The position numbers and the translations under genes are program-made. From contig JAKBAC010000075.1 in the NCBI GenBank assembly GCA_021809365.1, positions 1 through 15,762 of the forward strand: a stretch of DNA of 15,762 nucleotides, read 5' to 3'. The notes under the pieces were generated by a model. That model was given only the letters and a program-made list of their open reading frames with translations, had not been told where the DNA came from and searched no databases. The stretch is from Planctomycetota bacterium. Its GTDB lineage: Bacteria; Planctomycetota; Phycisphaerae; WQYP01. Of the stretch, positions 7,993 through 13,338 are shown piece after piece. Numbering within the stretch: position 1 is the stretch's first letter; each line of letters begins with the position of its first letter.

Positions 7993-8532
7993 TTACTGCG
8001 CGACAGCAACGGTGCGAGCGTTCGTTAACTGTTTTGTCATCGAAGCGTAGAGTTGAACATCGTCAGACAGACCCGCAGCAAGGTGTGCGCTTTGCCGCTT
8101 CAATGTTGCAAACCAACGACGCTCCGGGAATTTCTCAAGAGCCACGGCATATATGGCAGATGGTGTCAGGCCCATCTTTATCAGGGGGGCGGGGCCACTC
8201 TCACAAAGAGCCAAGAGTTCGTCCTCTCCCACCGCAGGAGCGTGGTCGACGCCATCGTACAGATTGCGGTGCCAATTAATGATGTGCTGCTGCCATCGCG
8301 CGAAGTTGCCACCCCCTTTCTCGCGGTACTCGGCCCCCGTTAGTACGTCGAGCCCTTCGATACTGTGAATGGCCAAATAGACAGGGCAACCACAGCTCAA
8401 TGCCTTGAAACGCTGCGAGGTGTGAAAGCCTGTTACCGAGATGAGGGCGGGCAGCTTGCTCAGACTATAGAAATCATTCCATTCAGCTTCGTAGGCGGGA
8501 TCGGCAAAGCTGCATTCCACGGTATAGATCAT
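7993..8532 (-). CDS. Conserved hypothetical protein, 179 residues
   Basis: Function not known to me. The N-terminal MIYTVECSFADPAYEAEWND and the aromatic W/F/Y-rich run FARWQQHIINWHRNLYDG suggest a small alpha-beta (ferredoxin-like or dimeric alpha-beta barrel, EthD-like) protein acting in the cytoplasm; this is inference from pattern. Residues about 120-179 are a looser helical tail. A longer frame begins upstream at 8892, but the ATG at 8532 starts a typical domain and has GAAAGGG seven bases upstream, so the extension is rejected. Upstream lie a TTGACA (8582-8577) and a GAAA-loop hairpin. It stands alone in the island between the MmyB and IS66 remnants and may be cargo of a past insertion. 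Confidence 0.72.
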   Translation of the reverse strand: MIYTVECSFADPAYEAEWNDFYSLSKLPALISVTGFHTSQRFKALSCGCPVYLAIHSIEGLDVLTGAEYREKGGGNFARWQQHIINWHRNLYDGVDHAPAVGEDELLALCESGPAPLIKMGLTPSAIYAVALEKFPERRWFATLKRQSAHLAAGLSDDVQLYASMTKQLTNARTVAVAQ

Positions 8533-8564
8533 GGGAGTACCCTTTCGAGTTAGTAACCGTTCAC

Positions 8565-8576
8565 GGCCTTTCGGCC
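8565..8576 (-). promoter_or_regulatory. GGCC-GAAA-GGCC hairpin upstream of the 179-residue gene
   Basis: On the minus strand GGCC, GAAA, GGCC forms a four-base-pair stem with a GNRA-type loop, 33-44 bases before the start codon and directly after a perfect TTGACA hexamer (8582-8577). No good -10 stands at 17 bases, so whether the hairpin is in the promoter spacer or in the leader RNA is unclear. A run of nine C lies further upstream at 8616-8624. Confidence 0.3.
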
Positions 8577-8730
8577 TGTCAAGCCCACAATGAGCCTGAC
8601 CATGGATAAAGTGTACCCCCCCCCGGAAGAAAAACAAATAAATTTCCACCGTAAAGCTCAGGATAAAATTTGGGCGTTGCACACAATCCGTCCGATAAAA
8701 TGATCGGATCAAGGGATTGGTCGAAACAGC

Positions 8731-9024
8731 GTGGATGCACCTACCGAACAAGCCTATCAGCAGCGTATTACCGAAATGGAAGCCCTGGTCGTCGATCTGA
8801 GGTCGCAATTGGCTCAGCGCGATGCCACCATTGCAGCGTTGCAACAGCAGGTTGCCACGCTTTCCAAACAGGTGGCTGCGTTGTTGGCCCAAGTGGCCCG
8901 GCTGTCAAAAAACTCCTCGAATTCTTCCAAACCTCCGTCCAGTGATATTGTAAAGCCGCCACCACCTCCCCTGCCGCCGGGGGAAAAGCGTCCATCGAAG
9001 GAAGCGAAACGGGGACGTGATTAG
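8731..9024 (+). pseudogene. IS66-family transposase, N-terminal remnant
   Basis: Encodes 97 residues that resemble only the N-terminus of IS66-type (TnpC) transposases. Residues 12-58 form a leucine/glutamine-rich coiled coil with repeated LRSQLAQRDATIAALQQQVA-like heptads, followed by the family signature LSKNSSNSSKPPSSD and a proline-rich linker (PPPPPLPPGEKRPS). Full-length proteins continue with a zinc-binding motif and a DDE catalytic core over some 350 more residues, all absent. The frame starts at GTG 8731 and ends at TAG inside the repeated motif GAAGCGAAACGGGGACGTGA (from 9001), so the truncation coincides with a dispersed repeat. No terminal inverted repeats or TnpA/TnpB partners are visible. 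It is a dead fragment, but evidence of past IS activity. Confidence 0.75.
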
Positions 9025-9029
9025 TTAAT
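9001..9029 (+). repeat. GGGGACGTGATT motif, copy 2
   Basis: Matches the minus-strand segment 7119-7090 with one mismatch and one single-base gap. It supplies the last codons and stop of the IS66 remnant, so the homology to transposases ends where this motif begins. Confidence 0.8.
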
Positions 9030-9304
9030 GAAAATGGCGGCGGAATTAATGGTTGCCCACCGGTGCTCGGCACAACAACACAATGGATCATGTTGTGATG
9101 CTTGGGTGGCCGCGCGCGGGGATAAACTCCTTTCCCAGATTGCACAGATTTTCCGATGGGGCACCAATTGCTTCGTGTCTTCGTTTCTTCGTGGTGAAGT
9201 TGTTCTGCCGATGCAACCATGTGCTCTGCCTGACGTTTTGGTGATTGATCAGTGCTCCGTGATCAGTGTAATCGCTTCCGCCTTTGCACAGCGTGCCCGG
9301 GCCG
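9030..9304. repeat. Intergenic tract with 8- and 9-base repeats
   Basis: No gene is seen. CAGATTGCA/CAGATTTTC at 9136-9153 is the same nonad family as 10314-10340. CTTCGTGT/CTTCGTTT/CTTCGTGG at 9171-9194 is the octad family of 6389-6412 in inverted orientation. A GTGATCAGTG-like pair lies at 9250-9270. A CACAACA/TGTTGTG inverted pair lies near 9074-9097. Confidence 0.65.
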
Positions 9305-9508
9305 CTATACCACCTTCTGGTGGAGCGGTCGGCCGCGCGACAAGCCGTGCCGACGGTTCTTCATTATCGCGGTCCGTTCCGCCCAATAGGCAACTTCCTC
9401 CGGAACAGTCATGCCTTGTATTTGCCGATAGACCCGTGCAGCACCTCTGCGCTTCATCGCCACACAATCGAATCTACTTTTCGCCTTCAATCTTATCTTC
9501 TTCGTCAT
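9305..9508 (-). CDS. Small partner of the PIN toxin, probable antitoxin
   Basis: A 67-residue basic protein (MTKKIRLKAKSRFDCVAMKR at its start). The segment FDCVAMKRRGAARVYRQIQG followed by MTVPEEVAYWAERT is a pattern I associate with short proteins encoded just after PIN-domain genes, presumed to neutralise them; the antitoxin role is inferred from that arrangement. Its ATG lies inside the end of the PIN gene, giving a 35-base overlap (9474-9508), which implies translational coupling and strict co-expression. The stop is a TAG at 9305-9307. No DNA-binding fold is evident from sequence. Further downstream is repeat sequence only. Confidence 0.68.
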   Translation of the reverse strand: MTKKIRLKAKSRFDCVAMKRRGAARVYRQIQGMTVPEEVAYWAERTAIMKNRRHGLSRGRPLHQKVV

Positions 9509-9989
9509 GGATCACCTCAAGCGGGCTAAAAATCCCGATGGCACCGTACCCGGATGCAACATTGACCTCATTATAACGTTCGATCCTCTCAAATTGTACA
9601 ATATGCTTGAAGTTCCAACTCACAATCAATCGGCAATGCGAGACGGTCGCCAACGCGACGTGCCGCGCGTCAGTCAGTGATTTGGGCCCCACAATCCCCT
9701 TTGCAATATACGCTTCCGCCAGACGCAGCGCGCCAGCTTGAATTTCCGCGATCAGCGAAACGGCCTCCGTGGCTTGGTAGAAACGCCTGATCCACTCCGG
9801 AGCCACGGAAATTTCTTCCTCCACAAGCGCGGAGGTAATCAATTCAAATCGCCCAGCCTCCACGAGTTCAAAAAATTGCCGGCTTGCAATAGCAAACTCG
9901 CGATCGAATACACCTCCGTAAACCGATGTATCCGCATAAACACGTATCGGCCCCGGCTTGCTGGTAGGTTTGTCCATAGTCTTTGCCAT
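9474..9989 (-). CDS. PIN-domain toxin (VapC-like ribonuclease)
   Basis: A 171-residue PIN-domain protein, expected to be a metal-dependent RNase toxin. Visible landmarks are VYADTSVYGG with the first acidic residue Asp 20, SALVEEEI (Glu 57-59) for the second, and SLTDARHVALA (Asp 107) for the third. IVSWNFKHIV near residue 122 is typical of this PIN subgroup. In classic vapBC the antitoxin gene comes first; here the toxin comes first and the small partner follows with overlap. ATG 9989 is chosen over the adjacent GTG 9992 because AAGGG lies nine to thirteen bases upstream. A TATAAT box at 10021-10016 leaves a leader of about 20 bases. The gene is apparently intact. Confidence 0.85.
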   Translation of the reverse strand: MAKTMDKPTSKPGPIRVYADTSVYGGVFDREFAIASRQFFELVEAGRFELITSALVEEEISVAPEWIRRFYQATEAVSLIAEIQAGALRLAEAYIAKGIVGPKSLTDARHVALATVSHCRLIVSWNFKHIVQFERIERYNEVNVASGYGAIGIFSPLEVIHDEEDKIEGEK

Positions 9990-10229
9990 CACTCACCCTT
10001 AACGACTCACTGGCGATTATATCCGCTCACCTGCCTGTTCGCCCGCTCAACACTCAACAGTCAGCTATCCTGGTAATGCTGTCGCCTCCGCCGTCGGGCG
10101 CTCATGGTCGCGTTGTCACAACCTATTGCCATAAATACATATCGTCTCGCTGATCGCCAATCACCCAAACGTCCGTTATCACGAAAATTAGCGGTCTTAC
10201 AATTCGATGGGCCACAGCGGCGCTTCGCT
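9990..10229. promoter_or_regulatory. PIN toxin promoter region and unexplained spacer
   Basis: On the minus strand GGATATAATCG at 10023-10013 supplies a perfect TATAAT (10021-10016), about 27 bases before the PIN ATG. No matching -35 is seen. The rest, about 10025-10229, shows no gene; it has a CTCAACACTCAACAG stretch near 10045 resembling the island's short-period repeats. Confidence 0.45.
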
Positions 10230-10573
10230 CAACGAACAACGAGCGACGATCAACGAACAACCGCTGATTTCCACCACAACGGCACAAAGGCCACGATGGA
10301 ACAAACTGATCCACAGATTTCGCAGATTGCACAGATTCTTGAACCGCCAAGGCGCAAAGTGCACCAAGCCTGCGATGAGAGGCGAAGCCGCCGGATTTGT
10401 GTTTCGAGATTTGTTCAGCCACTGCGACCAACGACGCATTCCTCTTCAAGCAATCCGGGATGGATTATACCGCTGGGCAACACATCGACAAAGACAATCA
10501 GGTATGCCGCGCGAACAGGATATGCGCCCGCGCGCATGTCCACCATGCTATCTTTTTTATGGGTGCCTGTCCC
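10230..10573 (-). repeat. Composite dispersed element, copy B
   Basis: Same block order as copy A: heptad leader CAACGAACAACGAGCGACGA at 10230; then an inserted stretch with octad-like CACAACGGCACAAAGG and the nonads CAGATTTCG/CAGATTGCA/CAGATTCTT (10314-10340); then the body GAACCGCCAAG...CACCAAGCCTGCGATGAG; CTGCGACCAACGACGCATTC; GGATTATACCGC (10462-10473); ACATCGACAAAG; and the terminal CCACCATGCTATC, T-run, GGTGCCTGTCCC ending at 10573. Copy A lacks the inserted stretch at this position but has octads before its leader, so blocks are shuffled between copies. Its promoter would fire leftward, towards the PIN operon 450 bases away. Confidence 0.85.
10464..10491 (-). promoter_or_regulatory. 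Promoter inside composite element B
   Basis: On the minus strand TTGTCG (10491-10486) and TATAAT (10469-10464) are spaced by 16 bases, as in element A. Downstream on the same strand an AAGAGGAATG stretch could serve as a ribosome site for the conserved short frame described in the findings. Function is inferred from hexamers only. Confidence 0.5.
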
Positions 10574-10639
10574 TATTATTGATATGATGAACTCCTTTCA
10601 GTTCATAAGACACAGGCGGTTTCACTGACGCACCAGAGT

Positions 10640-10981
10640 TCACAGTACGTGCAGGTCGTCCAGCACCACGCGAGGGATCCCCGTGCCCAAGGTGATCGTC
10701 ATCTCCAGTGTCAGGTCGGAGCGTCCGTCTTCCTCTGTCCAGAGCGGTGCTCTTACTGACCACGTTGGCACAACCGCACCCTTCACCTGTACTGCATCAA
10801 GGCCACTGTAAGCGTCGGCTGGGGGCGGGACCATCTTCCGCCCGTAATCGCGAATCACAGTTTGCAAATCATCGGCGGTCAATCGCGATTTAACACACAT
10901 CTCTATCACTTGCGCGTATTCTCCGAGCGCAAGCTGGCCCGCAACTTTTTGCACTATAGACCTTAAAACATCAAACGACAT
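10640..10981 (-). CDS. DUF7668-like putative immunity protein
   Basis: A 113-residue protein. Its second half, with RDYGRKMVPPP, then TWSVRAPLWTEEDGRSDLTL and a terminal LDDLHVL, matches what I remember of the DUF7668 family, small cytoplasmic proteins often found after polymorphic toxin genes. The N-terminal half (MSFDVLRSIVQKVAGQLALG) is helical. An open frame extends far upstream to 11419, but ATG 10981 has GAGGA eight bases before it and lies ten bases after the stop of a toxin-like frame, the usual toxin-immunity spacing. The gene looks complete even though its toxin partner is truncated. An immunity role is inference from context; the family link is moderately sure. Confidence 0.72.
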   Translation of the reverse strand: MSFDVLRSIVQKVAGQLALGEYAQVIEMCVKSRLTADDLQTVIRDYGRKMVPPPADAYSGLDAVQVKGAVVPTWSVRAPLWTEEDGRSDLTLEMTITLGTGIPRVVLDDLHVL

Positions 10982-10991
10982 ACCTGATTCC

Positions 10992-11197
10992 TCAACGACG
11001 ATTACCTGGAATACGGGTGGGCGTGTTTTCATTCGCCCCGATACTATTGAAGTACCGGTCAGCCTCTTGGATGGCTTGGGTCGCCTGGGCGTCAGTGTAA
11101 CCCGCTGCGCGGAGGGCGTTATATGCGATTTGGCGTTCCGCCCCATACGTGCCGCCGCCCGCGAGGCGTTGTACTTGCGTGGCCATGAACCAGATAT
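10992..11197 (-). pseudogene. C-terminal remnant of a probable polymorphic toxin
   Basis: In its own minus-strand frame this region encodes AAHIWFMATQVQRLAGGGTY, then AERQIAYNALRAAGYTDAQA and ADRYFNSIGANENTPTRIPG-NRR before a stop at 10992-10994. The composition and the abrupt PTRIPG tail look like the C-terminal end of an RHS- or CDI-style toxin, and the next gene, ten bases on, resembles an immunity protein. No catalytic motif is recognised and the large N-terminal delivery part is missing. At about 11197 the sequence switches to hepT in a different frame. A 64-residue frame could start at ATG 11186, but I see no good ribosome site. The toxin assignment is inference. Confidence 0.45.
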
Positions 11198-11419
11198 GTG
11201 CCGCATACCCTCAACACGCCGCCATGGCACGTCGGGGGCCCTGGCCTTCGTGGCCGTTGATAGGCGGTATGCCGCCTCGCCAATAATCATGACATGCCGA
11301 TGGATGTGCGACTGCAACAAAGGATTGGAATCAAACGCACTGCGATCCTGTGGGAGATACCGACCAACTTCGGCAATAGATTCCAAAATATCTCGAAGTA
11401 GAAGATGATCCGATCTCAT
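11198..11419 (-). pseudogene. hepT: Truncated HepT toxin (MNT/HepT system)
   Basis: Encodes the first 74 residues of a HEPN-family HepT toxin: LLLRDILESIAEVGRYL, then MIIGEAAYRLS and VPWRRVEGMRH. Intact HepT proteins continue from GMR into the catalytic R-x4-H motif and a final helix, about 40 more residues. Here the match stops at GMRH, exactly before the active-site histidine would appear, and the following bases read as a different gene in another frame. The protein should therefore lack RNase activity. Its ATG overlaps the mntA stop by four bases (ATGA), preserving the normal operon junction. Conceptual translation runs on to 10640 as a 259-residue artefact that swallows the immunity gene. 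Confidence 0.75.
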
Positions 11420-11706
11420 AGCGGGATCGCCTCCTTGCGAATGATTTGGCCGAACCTTCCCTGCAAAGCTCCCTCTGAAACCACGTCCACGTTACAACCC
11501 AGCAGATCACGCAGATCCATCAGCAATCCGCCATGATCGAACAGCGACCGATCCGGATCAAATCGCACAAGCAAGTCCACGTCGGAGGCTTCGGTGGCAT
11601 CACCCCGTGCCAACGATCCAAACAGACGCACATCGTGCGCTCCGTAGCGATGCGCCAAACGAATGATCGCGTCACGCTGGCTGATAATATTCAGTTTATC
11701 CACCAT
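11416..11706 (-). CDS. mntA: MntA-type nucleotidyltransferase antitoxin
   Basis: Minimal nucleotidyltransferase of 96 residues, the antitoxin that AMPylates HepT in MNT/HepT modules. The hallmark GS-x10-DxD is present as RLFGSLARGDATEASDVDLL with Gly 30, Ser 31, Asp 42 and Asp 44. The third carboxylate is Asp 74 in CNVDVV, so the catalytic site appears complete. It is followed by hepT with an ATGA overlap. TTGACA (11762-11757) and TGTTAT (11739-11734) at 17-base spacing give a plausible promoter with a leader of about 20 bases; a second box, TATAGA, ends only eight bases before the ATG. No clear ribosome site is seen. It is intact although its toxin is broken. Confidence 0.87.
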   Translation of the reverse strand: MVDKLNIISQRDAIIRLAHRYGAHDVRLFGSLARGDATEASDVDLLVRFDPDRSLFDHGGLLMDLRDLLGCNVDVVSEGALQGRFGQIIRKEAIPL

Positions 11707-11733
11707 GGTGACATTCTATACCGTAATAGCTGG

Positions 11734-11762
11734 ATAACAAAGTAAAAACACTGGGGTGTCAA
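11734..11762 (-). promoter_or_regulatory. Promoter of mntA
   Basis: A consensus TTGACA (11762-11757) stands 17 bases from TGTTAT (11739-11734) on the minus strand, giving a start near 11727. A nearer TATAGA (11720-11715) without a good -35 is the alternative and would make the message nearly leaderless. Confidence 0.5.
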
Positions 11763-11784
11763 GCCAAATTGCCCTGTCTTTGCA

Positions 11785-11815
11785 GATTGAACATTCAATG
11801 TTCAATCGGTATGAT
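11785..11815 (+). promoter_or_regulatory. 23-base perfect palindrome inside a promoter
   Basis: GATTGAACATT-C-AATGTTCAATC (11785-11807, perfect arms around one base) overlaps the -35 TTGAAC (11787-11792) and the spacer of a promoter whose -10 is TATGAT (11810-11815), spacing 17. This looks like a repressor operator controlling the ATPase remnant at 11822 and possibly mntA, which diverges about 23 bases away. Alternatively it is a chance product of a TTCAATG/CATTGAA heptad repeat. Confidence 0.5.
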
Positions 11816-11821
11816 ACCACC

Positions 11822-11900
11822 ATGACGATTCCACGGCAGATGGCGACCCCCCTGGCGAAAGCCGCGCAACACTACCCGGTTATTACGCTGACCGGGCCTT
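11822..11900 (+). pseudogene. N-terminal remnant of an AAA/DUF4143-type ATPase
   Basis: The first 26 codons read MTIPRQMATPLAKAAQHYPV then ITLTGP, the typical opening of AAA_14/DUF4143 ATPases, which continue with the Walker A loop (RQSGKTT-like). Here the match ends exactly at LTGP, and from about 11900 the sequence becomes the CAACGAACAACGAG heptad leader of repeat element C; the frame ends soon after. The promoter (TTGAAC, 17 bases, TATGAT) is intact and its -10 ends six bases before the ATG, so the original message was probably leaderless. The family call rests on a short but distinctive segment. Confidence 0.6.
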
Positions 11901-11903
11901 CGC

Positions 11904-12028
11904 CAACGAACAACGAGCGACGATCAACGAACAACGGATTTTGAACCGCCAAGGTGCAAAGAGCGCCAAGCCTGCGATGAGAGGCGAGGCCGTCGGGTTT
12001 GCTATTCAAGATTTTCTCAGCAGGGGTC
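11904..12028 (-). repeat. Composite dispersed element, copy C (partial)
   Basis: Contains the heptad leader CAACGAACAACGAGCGACGA and the body GAACCGCCAAG...GCCAAGCCTGCGATGAG through about ATTCAAGATTTTCTCAGC, then loses similarity. The promoter block and the GGTGCCTGTCCC end present in copies A and B are missing. Its left end abuts the ATPase remnant. The heptad leader is identical to copy B over 35 bases apart from the flanks. Bases 12029-12098 hold nothing recognised. Confidence 0.8.
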
Positions 12029-12098
12029 ACCATTCAGCTCCGCCTAAGATGCTCCTAATCCTGACAATCCGAATTATCTGAGTTGCCGTAATGATACT

Positions 12099-12806
12099 TC
12101 AATCCGGCTCCGCCACGCCGGCGCGGCGCAAAAGGTTAAGACCGTCGAGCAGTTCCTTAAAACGAGGATCACGCTTGGGGGCGACAAGCACCATATCCGT
12201 GTAATGCGGCTCCCGGAGGGCCACATTGATTGCCGTTGCCCAGTAGGTCCGTGAGAGATCGAGATTTTTCCACTCACCGGCTTCCGCTTTCTGACGAGTC
12301 ACGAGCACCTGCGTTTCCGGATCGCGACGAATGAGATGCCCCGGAACCCCCCGGATGTCGGCCTGTTCAAACTCCGCCTGTGAAATATCCAAGGCCCAAT
12401 CCACATTGCGGTAATACTCCGCGTTGGCGGCCTGAAATCGCAGGTTGATTTTGTGACGCAGCGCCGGCGACGCGTCGGCCGCGACAATGAAATCCGATAT
12501 TTTCAGATTTCCGATGCGTCCCTTGAGCGTCACGTGTTTGAATACAGCGCCCCATGTATCAAAGCGGCCATGCGTTTTCAATCCGTCGACAAGAATGTCT
12601 TCCAGGATTGCACGGCCGATGGTACATGCCTTCTCCTCACACCGTAAGAACCGCATATTCCGAGCAGTGCTTCGCAGGTTTGGATCGTAACCCCTTGAAA
12701 TGAAACAGCTCCGAAACTGGCACTGCATGAACTCCATATCGGCAAACAGCCGGCCCGAGTCGCGGTCATGGAGCCTGTGGAACTCCTGATTTTCAAACAT
12801 CTGCAT
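12099..12806 (-). CDS. Conserved hypothetical protein, pentapeptide-repeat-like N-terminus
   Basis: A 235-residue protein that I remember only as a conserved hypothetical of scattered bacteria. Residues 20-60 (FADMEFMQCQFRSCFI and following) have the spaced aromatic/Cys pattern of pentapeptide-type beta helices, followed by TWGAVFKHVTLKGRIGNLKI. The central NAEYYRNVDWALDISQAEFE and the charged tail (VAPKRDPRFKELLDGLNLLR) look well conserved in style. No signal peptide or membrane segment is visible, so it is cytoplasmic. ATG 12806 has GAGGTGGG about six bases upstream and a TATAAT at 12850-12845. It stands alone; a role as an immunity or self-protection protein is possible from the island context, but nothing in the sequence proves it. 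Confidence 0.8.
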   Translation of the reverse strand: MQMFENQEFHRLHDRDSGRLFADMEFMQCQFRSCFISRGYDPNLRSTARNMRFLRCEEKACTIGRAILEDILVDGLKTHGRFDTWGAVFKHVTLKGRIGNLKISDFIVAADASPALRHKINLRFQAANAEYYRNVDWALDISQAEFEQADIRGVPGHLIRRDPETQVLVTRQKAEAGEWKNLDLSRTYWATAINVALREPHYTDMVLVAPKRDPRFKELLDGLNLLRRAGVAEPD

Positions 12807-12844
12807 GGCTATCCCACCTCATCGAAAATTACCACTGGAGGACG

Positions 12845-12850
12845 ATTATA
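12845..12850 (-). promoter_or_regulatory. TATAAT -10 box upstream of the 235-residue gene
   Basis: On the minus strand GCGGTATAATCG matches the -10 surroundings in composite elements A and B (GCGGTATAATCC). It lies about 39 bases before the ATG. No good -35 is seen at normal spacing. Confidence 0.45.
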
Positions 12851-12915
12851 CCGCCCGAAAATCGTTTCTCCATACTTCGCGTAGTGCAAAGCCTCGGCGG
12901 CGGGTGTATCACGAA

Positions 12916-13065
12916 TCAGTAGTCGAAATTCAGTATTCTTTTTTCAAATTCTTTGAGTGTCATCTCGGCATCGAAGGAAAATGGACCATGAGAATTCTTT
13001 AAAGTCTCCAACACCCTACGGGCAATACCGGGGTTCCATTGGAGACTATGTGCCGCTGCGACCAT
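12916..13065 (-). CDS. Short unrecognised frame or C-terminal gene remnant
   Basis: A 49-codon frame begins at ATG 13065 (MVAAAHSLQWNPGIARRVLE) and ends FEKRILNFDY before a TGA at 12916-12918. Composition is protein-like, with alternating helical segments (RRVLETLKN, TLKEFEKRIL). A stop codon lies four codons before the ATG and there is no clear ribosome site, so it may be the tail of a gene lost upstream rather than a true small gene. An inverted pair GTCTCCAA (13004-13011) and TTGGAGAC (13039-13046) sits inside it. I do not recognise the family. Confidence 0.35.
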   Translation of the reverse strand: MVAAAHSLQWNPGIARRVLETLKNSHGPFSFDAEMTLKEFEKRILNFDY

Positions 13066-13104
13066 TCGTTTTACTCATCACCCGTGAAGCACCGCGTTTC
13101 ACTT

Positions 13105-13150
13105 ACTTACTACTTTCTCGGCACTGACGACTGCCGCGCAAAACGCGCGG
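13105..13150 (+). repeat. Direct repeat, copy 1
   Basis: Similar to 13339-13383, with the 17 bases GCACTGACGACTGCCGC identical and ACTTTCTCGG versus ATTTTCTCAG beside them. Copy 1 additionally folds CCGCGC-AAAAC-GCGCGG (13134-13150), a strong hairpin lost in copy 2. Confidence 0.7.
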
Positions 13151-13338
13151 TGCAAGCACACGCAGCGGCGGCTGTTGCCGCAGAGCAGGGATCAGGAGAG
13201 AGTTGAGCAGTAGAGCGAATCGGGCCGCGGCCCGATTAGAGCAGGTGTGAGTTGAACAGGTGAACAGTAGAGCAAATTCGGCTAAAGCAAGAGGATAGGC
13301 TGTCGCCAACAATGCAGCGCCCCCTGCGGTCTGCTTTC
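13151..13338. repeat. Spacer between the direct repeats, with a 20-base palindrome
   Basis: No gene is seen. Two related segments, GAGAGTTGAGCAGTAGAGCG near 13196 and GAGTTGAACAGGTGAACAGT near 13250, are diverged tandem copies of a short-period repeat. Between them AATCGGGCCG-CGGCCCGATT (13218-13237) is a perfect 20-base palindrome. No T-run follows, so it is not an obvious terminator. Confidence 0.6.

Noticed and set aside
8533..8892. N-terminal extension of the 179-residue protein
   Set aside because: Composition is not protein-like (for example LFFFRGG from the C-rich tract), and ATG 8532 has a ribosome site.
7233..12806. Integron-like cassette array
   Set aside because: Alternating genes and repeats look similar, but no integrase gene or attC-type folded site with the expected core sites was found, and cargo orientation is opposite to a normal array.
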